DNA of 12,601 bases from Xanthobacteraceae bacterium (GTDB lineage: Bacteria; Pseudomonadota; Alphaproteobacteria; Rhizobiales; Xanthobacteraceae). The DNA is taken from positions 1 through 12,601 of the forward strand of contig JASHRY010000303.1 in assembly GCA_030037105.1 (NCBI GenBank). Reading direction: 5' to 3'. Position 1 is the first letter of the stretch; every line of letters begins with the position of its first letter. Below the pieces are notes generated by a model that had not been told where the DNA came from, did no database searches, and worked only from the letters and a program-made list of their open reading frames with translations. Both the position numbers and the translations under genes were made by a program. This document shows positions 1 through 7,177 of this stretch, one piece after another.

Positions 1-32
1 CGGCCGCGCCCCGGAATGACCGGTAAGCTTCG

Positions 33-2135
33 ATGCGTCCCGCGCTGCTCAATCCCCTGTTCGCTCCGGTGTCGGCCCTGCCCGGCGTCGGGCCGAAGGT
101 CGAAAAGCTGTTCCAGCGCCTGCTCGCGCGCGACGGCGAGCCGCCGCGCATCATCGATCTTCTCTTCCACATGCCGACGGGGTACGTCGACCGGCGCAAC
201 CAGCCGAAGTTGCGCGACGTCGAGCCCGACACCGTGGTGACGGTCGCGGTTACGATCGATCGTCATCGGCCGCCGCCGCCCAACCGGTCGCGCGTGCCCT
301 ACCTCATCTATGCGAGCGACGACACCAACGATCTCCTCATCACCTATTTCAACGCGCGCCGCGATTATCTGGAGAAGCTCTTCCCGGTCGGCGCCAAGCG
401 CTACGTATCGGGAACCACCGCGTTCTACGACGGCCATCTGCAAATGGTGCATCCCGACCGCGTGGTGGACGAGACCGGCCTGGCGCGGCTGCCGCTCATC
501 GATCCGGTCTATCCGCTCACCGAGGGTTTGCATCCGAGCCAGTTGCGCAAGGCGATCGACCTCGCACTCGAGCGCGTGCCGGCATTGCCTGAATGGCAGG
601 ACGCCGCATGGCTCGAGCGCAACGCGTTTGCGCCTTTTGCCGAGGCATTGCGACGCGTTCATCGTCCCACCGCCCCCGAAGACCTTATGCCCGAGAGTGT
701 GGCCTGGTCGCGGCTTGCCTACGACGAACTGCTTGCCGGCCAGCTCGCGCTCGCGCTCCTGCGCGCGCATTTGCGCAAGCGGGCGGGCCGCGGCAGCGCC
801 GCCGAGGGACGCTTGCGCGCGCGGATCATCGCCGCCCTGCCCTATTCGCTCACGCCCTCGCAACAGCGCGCGGTCGCCGACATCGTCGCCGACCTCGCGC
901 AGCCGCATCGCACGCTGCGGCTCCTTCACGGCGATGTCGGCTCGGGCAAGACGCTCGTCGCCCTGCTCGCGGCTGCGACCGTGATCGAGGCCGGCCGCCA
1001 GGCGGCGTTCATGGCGCCGACGGAAATTTTGGCGCGCCAGCACTATGCCACCATCGTTCCACTCGCGACCGCCGCCGGCATCCGCCCCGCTGTCTTGACC
1101 GGCCGCGAGCGCGGGCGCGAACGCGCGGAGATTCTCGCCGCGCTGGCGGCCGGCGACATCGACCTCATCGTCGGCACGCATGCTTTGTTCCAGGAGGACG
1201 TGGCGTTCCGCGATCTCGCGTTTGCCGCCGTCGATGAACAGCATCGTTTCGGCGTGCATCAACGTCTGGCGCTGGCGCGCAAGGGCGAGGCCGTCGACCT
1301 CTTGGTGCTGACCGCGACGCCGATCCCACGCACCCTGGTGCTCACCTATTTCGGTGACATGGATGTCTCCGAGCTGCGCGAAAAGCCGGCCGGCCGGCAG
1401 AAGGTGGACACCCGCGCGCTGCCGCTGGATCGCCTTGCCGAAGTCATCGATGCGGTCCAGCGCGCGCTCGACCAGGGCCGACGCGTCTATTGGGTGTGCC
1501 CGCTGGTCGAGGAGTCCGAAAGCATAGATCTTGCCGCCGCCGAGAGACGCTACCGGGCTCTGAAGAAGCGCTTCGGCGACGTCGCGGAGCTTATTCACGG
1601 CCGCATGCGCGGACCCGAGAAGGATCGCGCCATGGCGCGCTTTGCGACCGGCGCGGCGCGCATCCTGGTCGCCACCACGGTGATCGAGGTCGGCGTCGAC
1701 GTGCCCGCCGCGAGCGTCATGGTCATCGAGCATGCCGAGCGCTTCGGGCTCGCGCAACTGCATCAATTGCGCGGCCGTATCGGCCGCGGCGCCGAGCGCT
1801 CGATCTGTCTTCTGCTCTACAAGGCTCCGCTCGGGCCCACCGCAAAAGCACGGCTCGCCATCCTGCGCGAGACCGACGACGGCTTCCGCATCGCCGAGGA
1901 GGATTTACGCCTGCGCGGAGAAGGCGACGTGCTCGGCACGCGGCAAAGCGGCCTGCCCGGCTTCCGCCTCGCCCGCATCGATGTCCACGGCAAGCTGCTT
2001 GCGGCGGCGCGCGCGGACGCCGCCCTCGTGCTCGAGCGCGATCCGCGGCTCGCCGCGCCGCGCGGACAGGCGCTGCGTCACCTTCTCTATTTGTTCGCGC
2101 GCGACGAGGCAATCCGGCTCTTGGACGCGGGATAG
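33..2135 (+). CDS. recG: ATP-dependent DNA helicase RecG
   Basis: RecG is a superfamily 2 double-strand DNA translocase that remodels stalled replication forks and branch-migrates Holliday junctions in the cytoplasm. The 700-residue product has the family's usual length and full architecture. A helix-hairpin-helix-like segment (LPGVGPK, residues 16-22) precedes the OB-fold wedge domain at about 60-150. The helicase core then shows Walker A GDVGSGKT (300-307), the Walker B box DEQHRFG (401-407, the DEQH form typical of RecG), motif III TATPIPRT (427-434) and motif VI QLRGRIGRG (578-586). The C-terminal part has the RecG-type ED-LRLRGEGDVLGTRQSG signature (623-640). The ATG at 33 gives a normal N-terminus; no strong ribosome binding site is visible in the 32 bases before it. 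The gene stands alone on the plus strand and converges on the DUF502 gene. All key motifs are intact. Confidence 0.97.
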   Translation: MRPALLNPLFAPVSALPGVGPKVEKLFQRLLARDGEPPRIIDLLFHMPTGYVDRRNQPKLRDVEPDTVVTVAVTIDRHRPPPPNRSRVPYLIYASDDTNDLLITYFNARRDYLEKLFPVGAKRYVSGTTAFYDGHLQMVHPDRVVDETGLARLPLIDPVYPLTEGLHPSQLRKAIDLALERVPALPEWQDAAWLERNAFAPFAEALRRVHRPTAPEDLMPESVAWSRLAYDELLAGQLALALLRAHLRKRAGRGSAAEGRLRARIIAALPYSLTPSQQRAVADIVADLAQPHRTLRLLHGDVGSGKTLVALLAAATVIEAGRQAAFMAPTEILARQHYATIVPLATAAGIRPAVLTGRERGRERAEILAALAAGDIDLIVGTHALFQEDVAFRDLAFAAVDEQHRFGVHQRLALARKGEAVDLLVLTATPIPRTLVLTYFGDMDVSELREKPAGRQKVDTRALPLDRLAEVIDAVQRALDQGRRVYWVCPLVEESESIDLAAAERRYRALKKRFGDVAELIHGRMRGPEKDRAMARFATGAARILVATTVIEVGVDVPAASVMVIEHAERFGLAQLHQLRGRIGRGAERSICLLLYKAPLGPTAKARLAILRETDDGFRIAEEDLRLRGEGDVLGTRQSGLPGFRLARIDVHGKLLAAARADAALVLERDPRLAAPRGQALRHLLYLFARDEAIRLLDAG

Positions 2136-2179
2136 CTCGTTGCCCGACCGGAGGCACCCCAACAGTTTACCGATGGAAC

Positions 2180-2246
2180 GTGATCTTTTCGAAAAACCGG
2201 CTCCCACCCAGGATCAAATCCGTGGCAGGCTTTTTCCGGATCATGC
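2180..2246. repeat. Degenerate REP-like palindromic intergenic repeat
   Basis: This sits between the converging stop codons of recG and the DUF502 gene. Its ends are imperfect inverted copies: GTGATC at 2180-2185 and GATCATGC at 2239-2246, with TGATC/GATCA pairing exactly. Inside are a TTTTCGAAAA palindrome (2186-2195), AAAAACCGG (2192-2200) and TTTTTCCGG (2231-2239). From memory, the pattern resembles palindromic repeats scattered between genes in Bradyrhizobium-type genomes, here with extra bases in the middle. It might serve as a bidirectional transcription stop, but there is no clean stem followed by a T-tract. Assignment to a repeat family is recollection, not a search result. Confidence 0.4.
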
Positions 2247-2247
2247 T

Positions 2248-3057
2248 CTATCGTGCCGGGGTCGTTGCCTGGGCATTATGCGCCGTTTGCGCGGCGCGCG
2301 CGACCTCGGCCGGCGCCGCGAGGCGGTTCTGCGGATCGCCGCCGGGCTGAATGATGCCGGCGGAGATGAGAAGCGTCATGGCCTGCTCCACGGTGATGTC
2401 GAGAAGGACCACGTCGCGCCGCGGCACATAGAAGAAGAACCCGGTAGTCGGATTCGGCGTGCACGGCAAGAACGCCGACACGTGCTCCCCCTCCGGCAGG
2501 TGCGCGGCGATCGCCGCGCTCGGCGACTGGGTCAGAAACACCAACGACCACATGCCCGGCGCCGGAAACTCGACCAGACCCACTTGGCGAAAGCTTGAAT
2601 CCGAGCTGGAGAACAGCGTCTGGAAAATCTGCTTGATAGTGCGATAAATCGGCCGCACGATCGGCATGCGGCTCAACAGATCCTCGCCGAAGTTGACCAA
2701 TCTGCTGCCGACCAGATTGGCGGTGAAGAAGCCGAGCAAGGTGAGCGCCACGAAAGCGATGATCAGGCCGAAGCCGGGAATGTCGATCGGCAGGTAGGTC
2801 TCGGGGCGGTAGGCGATCGGAATGAGCGGCCGCACCAAACTGTCGACCCAGGTGACGACCCACCAAATCAGCCACAACGTCACCGCCACCGGGCCGGCAA
2901 CGACCAATCCGGTGAGGAAATAATTGCGCAGGCGGCTTGCAAGCCCGGGCGCGCCTTTGGCTGCGCCTGCGGACGCTTCACCGCCTTGGTCGCCGTCATT
3001 GGCCATTGGTCCGATCGCACGCCCCGTTGTCGCGGCCGCATGTATGCGGCTCTGCAT
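2248..3057 (-). CDS. DUF502 family inner-membrane protein
   Basis: The 269-residue product belongs to the DUF502 family, conserved bacterial membrane proteins of no established biochemical function. Two hydrophobic segments are visible, about residues 48-70 and 96-115. A conserved soluble part follows, with PIVRPIYRTIKQ (132-143) and PNPTTGFFFYVP (201-212), both typical of the family. The C-terminal tail is alanine-rich and looks disordered. The start is uncertain: Met18 (ATG at 3004-3006) would give 252 residues and has a slightly better purine-rich stretch (CGGA) just upstream, whereas no ribosome binding site precedes 3057. The gene lies 53 bp downstream of glmS on the same strand and may be cotranscribed with glmU-glmS, although a GC-rich hairpin separates them. 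In related genomes it is often a neighbour of recG and glmS, by recollection. Confidence 0.9.
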   Translation of the reverse strand: MQSRIHAAATTGRAIGPMANDGDQGGEASAGAAKGAPGLASRLRNYFLTGLVVAGPVAVTLWLIWWVVTWVDSLVRPLIPIAYRPETYLPIDIPGFGLIIAFVALTLLGFFTANLVGSRLVNFGEDLLSRMPIVRPIYRTIKQIFQTLFSSSDSSFRQVGLVEFPAPGMWSLVFLTQSPSAAIAAHLPEGEHVSAFLPCTPNPTTGFFFYVPRRDVVLLDITVEQAMTLLISAGIIQPGGDPQNRLAAPAEVARAAQTAHNAQATTPAR

Positions 3058-3095
3058 CTATATAGCGGCGCCGGCGGCTCGCACAGGGGCCGGGG

Positions 3096-3110
3096 GGCGC
3101 GCCGCGCGCC
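3096..3110 (-). terminator. Weak GC hairpin after the glmS stop
   Basis: Directly after the glmS stop codon the minus strand reads GGCGCG-CGG-CGCGCC, a 6-bp all-GC stem with a 3-base loop. No run of T follows (the next bases are C-rich), so it is not a classical intrinsic terminator. It may weaken read-through or protect the glmS 3' end before the DUF502 gene. In such GC-rich DNA a short GC hairpin can arise by chance. Confidence 0.2.
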
Positions 3111-4937
3111 TTATTCCACCGTCACCGACTTGGCCAGATTGCGCGGCTGATCGACGTCGGTGCCCATGATGACGGCGGTGTGGTAGGCGATGAGCTGCAC
3201 CGGGACGGCATAGACGAGCGGCGCCACCGTCGCCGGCATCGTCGGCAGCGTGAGGGTCGCGAGCGATTGGCCCGCGGCGGCGCGCGCGCCCTTGGCATCG
3301 GTGACCAGGATCAATCGGCCGCCGCGCGCCGCGACTTCCTGCATGTTGGACATGGTCTTGTCGAACATCCGGTCGTAAGGCGCGATCACGATCACCGGCA
3401 TGGTCTCGTCGATGAGCGCGATCGGGCCGTGCTTGAGCTCGCCCGCCGCATAGCCCTCGGCATGGATGTAGGAGATTTCCTTGAGCTTGAGGGCGCCTTC
3501 GAGTGCGATCGGAAAGTTGGTGCCGCGGCCGAGATAGAGCACGTCGCGGCATTTCGCCAGTTCGCGGGCGAGCTGTTCGATCTGCGGCTCGAGCGCCAGC
3601 GCCTCGCTCATGTGCCGCGGTACTTCGATGAGCGCCTGCACCAGTCGGTTCTCGTCGCTCTCGGCAAGCACGCCACGGGCGCGGCCGGCGGCAATCGCCA
3701 GCGTCGCCAGCGCCGCCAATTGGCAGGTAAACGCCTTGGTGGACGCCACGCCGATTTCCGGACCGGCGAGCGTCGGCATCACGATGTCGCTCTCGCGCGC
3801 CATGGTCGACGTCGACACGTTGACGACGGCGAGCACATGCTGCCCGCGCTCGCGCGCGTAGCGCAGCGACGCCAGCGTGTCCGCCGTCTCGCCCGATTGC
3901 GAAACCGTGATCGCAAGCTCGCCGGCCTCGAGCGGCGCGTCGCGGTAGCGGAACTCGGAGGCGATATCGACCTCGACCGGCAGACGCGCGAACCGCTCGA
4001 ACCAATATCGCGCCACCATGCCGGCGTAGTACGCCGTGCCGCAGGCGGCGATCGAGATACGCTTGAGCGCGCGGAAATCGAACGGCAGCGCCATCGGCAG
4101 CACCACGCGCTCGGCCACCATGTCGAGGTAATTCGCCAAAGTATGGCCGACAACTTCCGGCTGCTCGTGGATCTCCTTGGCCATGAAATGGCGGTGATTG
4201 CCTTTGTCGATGAGCATGACCGAGGCTTGCGACTTGAGCACGGGGCGATGGACGGGCGCGCCGTTGGCGTCGTGAATCTCCGCGCTCTTGCGGGTGATGA
4301 CGACCCAGTCGCCGTCCTCGAGGTAGCTCACCGCATCGGTAAACGGCGCGAGCGCAATCGCGTCGGAACCGAGGAACATCGCGTCCGCGCCGAAGCCGAT
4401 CGCCAGCGGCGAGCCCTGCCGCGCCCCGATCAGCAAATTCTCCTCGCCGTCGAAAAGGAACGCCAGCGCGAAGGCGCCGCGCAGCCGCGGCAGCGCGGCC
4501 TTGACCGCCGCGACCGGGGTCAGGCCGCGCTTGATCTCCTCGGTGACCAGATGGGCGACGACCTCGCTGTCGGTCTCGGTTGCGAATTTCACGCCCTTCT
4601 CTTCCAGCTCGCGGCGCAATTCGCCGAAATTCTCGATGATGCCGTTATGGACGACCGCAAGCCGGTCGGTCGCATGCGGGTGCGCGTTGTTCTCGGTCGG
4701 ACGGCCGTGCGTGGCCCAGCGGGTGTGGCCGATGCCGATCGTCCCCGACAACGGCGCGCGCGCGAGCTTCGATTCCAGGTTCTTGAGCTTGCCCTCGGCG
4801 CGCCGCCGCGTCAGCACCCCATGTTCGAGGGTGGCCACGCCCGCCGAATCGTAGCCGCGATATTCGAGGCGCTTGAGCGCATCGACGAGCTGCGGCGCGA
4901 CCGGCTCATGGCCGATGATCCCGATAATGCCGCACAT
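3111..4937 (-). CDS. glmS: Glutamine--fructose-6-phosphate aminotransferase (isomerizing)
   Basis: GlmS converts fructose-6-phosphate and glutamine to glucosamine-6-phosphate and glutamate, the committed step toward UDP-GlcNAc. The start is fixed by biology: the N-terminal nucleophile must be Cys2, and MCGIIGIIG begins with the ATG at 4935-4937, giving 608 residues, the family norm. The open frame continues 45 codons further upstream, but that extension would bury the catalytic cysteine. The class II glutaminase domain spans about 2-220, with RGYDSAG (27-33), HTRWATHG (71-78) and the HNGIIEN segment near 97. Two SIS sugar-isomerase domains follow, with SQSGETADT (346-354) and EISYIHAEGYAAGELKHGP (487-505). 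The C-terminus ends in the canonical DQPRNLAKSVTVE. The gene lies 71 bp downstream of glmU on the same strand, so the two probably form an operon. No glmS ribozyme is apparent in that short spacer. Confidence 0.97.
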   Translation of the reverse strand: MCGIIGIIGHEPVAPQLVDALKRLEYRGYDSAGVATLEHGVLTRRRAEGKLKNLESKLARAPLSGTIGIGHTRWATHGRPTENNAHPHATDRLAVVHNGIIENFGELRRELEEKGVKFATETDSEVVAHLVTEEIKRGLTPVAAVKAALPRLRGAFALAFLFDGEENLLIGARQGSPLAIGFGADAMFLGSDAIALAPFTDAVSYLEDGDWVVITRKSAEIHDANGAPVHRPVLKSQASVMLIDKGNHRHFMAKEIHEQPEVVGHTLANYLDMVAERVVLPMALPFDFRALKRISIAACGTAYYAGMVARYWFERFARLPVEVDIASEFRYRDAPLEAGELAITVSQSGETADTLASLRYARERGQHVLAVVNVSTSTMARESDIVMPTLAGPEIGVASTKAFTCQLAALATLAIAAGRARGVLAESDENRLVQALIEVPRHMSEALALEPQIEQLARELAKCRDVLYLGRGTNFPIALEGALKLKEISYIHAEGYAAGELKHGPIALIDETMPVIVIAPYDRMFDKTMSNMQEVAARGGRLILVTDAKGARAAAGQSLATLTLPTMPATVAPLVYAVPVQLIAYHTAVIMGTDVDQPRNLAKSVTVE

Positions 4938-5008
4938 CCGCAGGGATGCCCTCTTCTGAAGCTGACGCCGGTTCTCACTTCTCCTCGACGCCCTTGAGCC
5001 GCTCAGCC

Positions 5009-6373
5009 TCAATCGCGCAAAAGCGCCTTCTTTTTGCCCAGCGATTTGAGCGCGCGCAAGCGCGTCGCCCAACCTTCCTTAACGATTTGTCGGCCGCGCG
5101 CCAGGGCGAGCGCGCCCGCCGGCACATTCTCGGTGATCACCGAACCGGTGCCGACATAGGCGGCAGCGCCGACCTCGACCGGCGCGACCAGCGCCGAATT
5201 CGAACCGATGAAAGCGTCCTCGCCGATCGTGGTGCGATGCTTGGCGCGGCCGTCGAAATTGCAGGTGATGGTGCCGGCCCCGACATTGGCGTTGGCGCCG
5301 ACCAGCGCGTCGCCGATATAGCTCAGATGATTGGCCTTGGCACCGGCCTCGATCACCGCCTCCTTGACCTCGACGAAATTGCCGATCCGCGCCCCCACGC
5401 CGAGCCGGGTGCCGGGCCGCAGCCGGGCAAACGGGCCGACCGCGGCTCCTTTGCCGATATGGGCGCCGACGAGATGGGAGAACGAATGGATCACGGCGTC
5501 ATCCTCCACCGTCACGTTCTCGCCGAACACCACATAAGGCTCAACCACGACGTTCCTGCCGAATGTCGTATTGGCGCTGAGGAATACCGTCTCCGGCGCA
5601 ATCAGCGTGACGCCGGCCTCGAGCGCGGCCGCGCGCAGGCGCTGCTGCGCAACGGCTTCCGCTTCGGCGAGCTGGCGCTTGGTGTTGATGCCGCGCACTT
5701 CGTCCTCCTCGACTTCGACCGCAACCGCGCGCAGCTTCATGCGGCGCGCGATCTCGACCGCATCCGTCAGATAGAATTCACCCTTGCGATTGCGGTCGCC
5801 GATCCGCTCCAGGATGGCCAGCGCTTTCGCCCCGGCGAGCGCCATGAGCCCGCCGTTGCAGAGACCGATCGCGCGTTCGCCGGCGCTCGCGTCGGCGTGC
5901 TCGCGAATGGCGACGAGCTCGCCGCCGGCAATGATGAGCCGTCCGTAGCCGGCGGGGTCGGATGGCCGGAACGCCAGCACCGCCACGGACGCGCCCGCGG
6001 CCAAAGGCGCGCGTAGCCGCGTCAGAGTGGCCGGGCGGATCAATGGCGTGTCCCCGTAAACGATCAGGACGTCATCCGGTCGCCGCGCGAGCGCGGGTCT
6101 GGCCGCCAGCACCGCATCGGCCGTTCCCCGCCGCGCGCGCTGCACAAAACATTCCGCGCCGGGCAGGACACGGGCGGCTTCGGCAGCCACAGCATCGTCC
6201 CCCGGGCCGACAATGACCGCCGTCGCGGTGACGCCGGCCTCGGCAATTGCGGCGAGGACATGAGCCAGGAGCGAACGCCCGGCGATCGCGTGCAAGACCT
6301 TGGGCATCGCCGAGTGCATACGCTTGCCCTCGCCGGCTGCGAGCACGACCGCAAGACAGGTCCGAGGCGTCAT
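5009..6373 (-). CDS. glmU: Bifunctional GlcN-1-P acetyltransferase / GlcNAc-1-P uridyltransferase
   Basis: GlmU acetylates glucosamine-1-phosphate with acetyl-CoA and then transfers UMP from UTP to make UDP-GlcNAc for peptidoglycan and lipopolysaccharide. The 454-residue product has the standard two-domain layout. The N-terminal pyrophosphorylase domain carries LAAGEGKRM (11-19), the metal-binding aspartate in YGDTP (106-110) and [19 protein letters not shown] (144-162). The C-terminal left-handed beta-helix, made of hexapeptide repeats from about 250, carries [10 protein letters not shown] (346-355), whose histidine is the expected catalytic base, and [11 protein letters not shown] (365-375). 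The ATG at 6373 has a strong ribosome binding site 5 bases upstream. glmU is the first gene of a minus-strand run with glmS and probably the DUF502 gene. GlmM, which links the two Glm enzymes, must be encoded elsewhere. Confidence 0.97.
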   Translation of the reverse strand: MTPRTCLAVVLAAGEGKRMHSAMPKVLHAIAGRSLLAHVLAAIAEAGVTATAVIVGPGDDAVAAEAARVLPGAECFVQRARRGTADAVLAARPALARRPDDVLIVYGDTPLIRPATLTRLRAPLAAGASVAVLAFRPSDPAGYGRLIIAGGELVAIREHADASAGERAIGLCNGGLMALAGAKALAILERIGDRNRKGEFYLTDAVEIARRMKLRAVAVEVEEDEVRGINTKRQLAEAEAVAQQRLRAAALEAGVTLIAPETVFLSANTTFGRNVVVEPYVVFGENVTVEDDAVIHSFSHLVGAHIGKGAAVGPFARLRPGTRLGVGARIGNFVEVKEAVIEAGAKANHLSYIGDALVGANANVGAGTITCNFDGRAKHRTTIGEDAFIGSNSALVAPVEVGAAAYVGTGSVITENVPAGALALARGRQIVKEGWATRLRALKSLGKKKALLRD

Positions 6374-6378
6374 AACAA

Positions 6379-6383
6379 CCTCC
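6379..6383 (-). promoter_or_regulatory. glmU ribosome binding site
   Basis: The minus strand reads GGAGG here, a perfect Shine-Dalgarno core 5 bases before the glmU ATG. It is the clearest ribosome binding site in the window and fixes the glmU start. Confidence 0.8.
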
Positions 6384-6427
6384 GCAACGCCGTCATAGCC
6401 GAGCGGAATGGTCGCTGAAAGTCATGA

Positions 6428-6457
6428 AGGATCGTCCCACGCATGCAGGGCGATCCT
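6428..6457 (-). promoter_or_regulatory. Strong hairpin in the presumed glmU leader
   Basis: AGGATCG-t-CCC at 6428-6438 pairs with GGG-CGATCCT at 6448-6457, giving a 10-bp stem with one bulged base and a 9-base loop that contains GCATGC. It lies 55-84 bases before the glmU start. On the glmU transcript it would fold in the 5' leader if transcription starts upstream of it. On the minus strand it is followed by TTCATGAC rather than a T-run, so it is not a typical terminator. Its role is inferred only from position. Confidence 0.4.
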
Positions 6458-6459
6458 GG

Positions 6460-6543
6460 GGGCATTCTGACGCAATTTGTTCAACAAAACTGTCCAAACG
6501 CTGGAATCTACTATTTTTTGCACTGATTCGCCTTGGAATGCCC
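6460..6543. repeat. 8-bp inverted repeat flanking 68 bp
   Basis: GGGCATTC at 6460-6467 and GAATGCCC at 6536-6543 are exact inverted copies enclosing 68 bp. The right arm also sits inside a small local hairpin, CTTGG-AATGC-CCAAG (6532-6546). The enclosed part is AT-rich and holds the TTTGTTCAACAAA palindrome. It is too short and too featureless to call a mobile element. It could be a regulatory loop or coincidence. Confidence 0.3.
6476..6488. promoter_or_regulatory. Operator-like 13-bp palindrome
   Basis: TTTGTT-C-AACAAA is a perfect palindrome with a one-base centre, 103 bp upstream of the glmU start in an AT-rich stretch. Its size and symmetry are those of a dimeric repressor site, but I do not recognise it as the site of a specific regulator. 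Confidence 0.3.
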
Positions 6544-6782
6544 AAGAGTTGAAGCATGCCGGGTCGAGCGCAGAGCGTGAACCTCATCTCTGAAAGAATT
6601 ACGGCGCAGCCGGTCTTTACCATGAGGAAGCTGCCGCTAATCCGCGCTGAGATGTTCAAAGGCATGTGGCAATGGCAGGTTTCCCAGTTTCGTGGTTATA
6701 AATTCGGACTCGCGCCAAAGCCTTCTCCCTCCGTGATCGGCCCGGCCAAAGGCAGACCTCTCGGGCGCGTCCCGGAATGACG

Positions 6783-6798
6783 ATGGATCGTGATCCAT
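6783..6798. promoter_or_regulatory. Palindrome overlapping the start of the small membrane-protein gene
   Basis: ATGGATC-GT-GATCCAT is a perfect 7-bp inverted repeat with a 2-base centre. It includes the first two bases of the ATG at 6797. As DNA it could bind a dimeric regulator. The 2-base centre is too tight for a full RNA hairpin, although a shorter stem could form and hide the start codon. No conventional ribosome binding site is visible between it and the start. Confidence 0.3.
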
Positions 6799-7177
6799 GC
6801 GCAGCCCGCTCTTCCTGCCGACAGCGAGCCAGTTGAACTGGCTTCTCCCCATCGCCTTTCTGGCGCTCGGCGAAGCGCTTTACCTACGCTATCTGGCGAT
6901 CGAGAACGGCACCGTGTCGCTCGCCTGCCAGGCCGGACTCGACACGTGGCTATGCGGCACGTTTCGGCTGACGATCATCCTCTTCCATTACCAAGTGTTC
7001 GGCGGGGTCGCGCTCGGGGCAGCATTGCTGAACCTGCTGCGGCCTTCCGTGGTGCTGGTCGCGCTCGCGCTCGCGGCGGCGGCTTTCGGCATCGTGCTGC
7101 ATAACGCCGACCTCTCGGGCCTCGCCGCCGGCGCGCTCATTCTGAGCTTGGCGCGTCCCGCGCCCGCAGCAGGATGA
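6797..7177 (+). CDS. Small multi-pass membrane protein of unknown function
   Basis: I do not recognise a named family. The 126-residue product is strongly hydrophobic with about four likely membrane segments (near 15-33, 62-80, 83-101 and 103-119). Two cysteines (C44 and C53) bracket a short polar loop, LACQAGLDTWLCG, suggesting a possible disulfide if the loop is periplasmic. Its coding pattern and hydrophobic profile look real, and similar small proteins occur, by recollection, in Bradyrhizobium-type genomes. It converges on the ndvC-like gene and overlaps its 3' end by 41 bp, so the two coding tails share DNA on opposite strands. Position beside the glucan locus suggests, but does not show, an envelope role. 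The start at 6797 is the only ATG that gives the whole N-terminal segment, and it overlaps a palindrome. Confidence 0.75.
   Translation: MRSPLFLPTASQLNWLLPIAFLALGEALYLRYLAIENGTVSLACQAGLDTWLCGTFRLTIILFHYQVFGGVALGAALLNLLRPSVVLVALALAAAAFGIVLHNADLSGLAAGALILSLARPAPAAG

Larger units (their letters stand above)
6374..6796. other. 423-bp gene-free region upstream of glmU
   Basis: This lies between the divergent glmU start and the small membrane-protein gene. It is visibly richer in A+T than its surroundings and must contain the glmU promoter and probably that of the plus-strand gene. Short open frames cross it on both strands (for example 6556-6780 plus and 6393-6665 minus), but they lack a ribosome binding site, domain features and a convincing codon pattern, so I do not call them genes. 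It contains several inverted repeats, listed separately. I could not pick out a confident -35/-10 pair for either direction. Confidence 0.6.

Noticed and set aside
3180..4997. 605-codon open frame on the plus strand
   Set aside because: It lies entirely antisense to glmS and its edge. The product is a low-complexity Arg/Asp/His-rich chain with no domain, typical of the mirror frame of a GC-rich gene.
4938..5008. Possible glmS ribozyme in the glmU-glmS spacer
   Set aside because: The spacer is only 71 bp, and the glmS ribozyme is essentially a Gram-positive element needing a longer conserved fold. Nothing here resembles it.
4938..5072. 45-codon N-terminal extension of glmS
   Set aside because: The frame is open, but GlmS needs cysteine at position 2 after Met removal, which fixes the start at 4937. 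The extension would also run back into the end of glmU.
6393..6665. 90-codon minus-strand frame upstream of glmU
   Set aside because: It covers the hairpin and palindromes of the presumed glmU promoter region, and its product has no recognisable feature.
6556..6780. 74-codon plus-strand frame upstream of the small membrane gene
   Set aside because: It has no ribosome binding site, domain or hydrophobic pattern. Its last codons fall in the CCGGAATGAC motif, a common source of spurious short frames.
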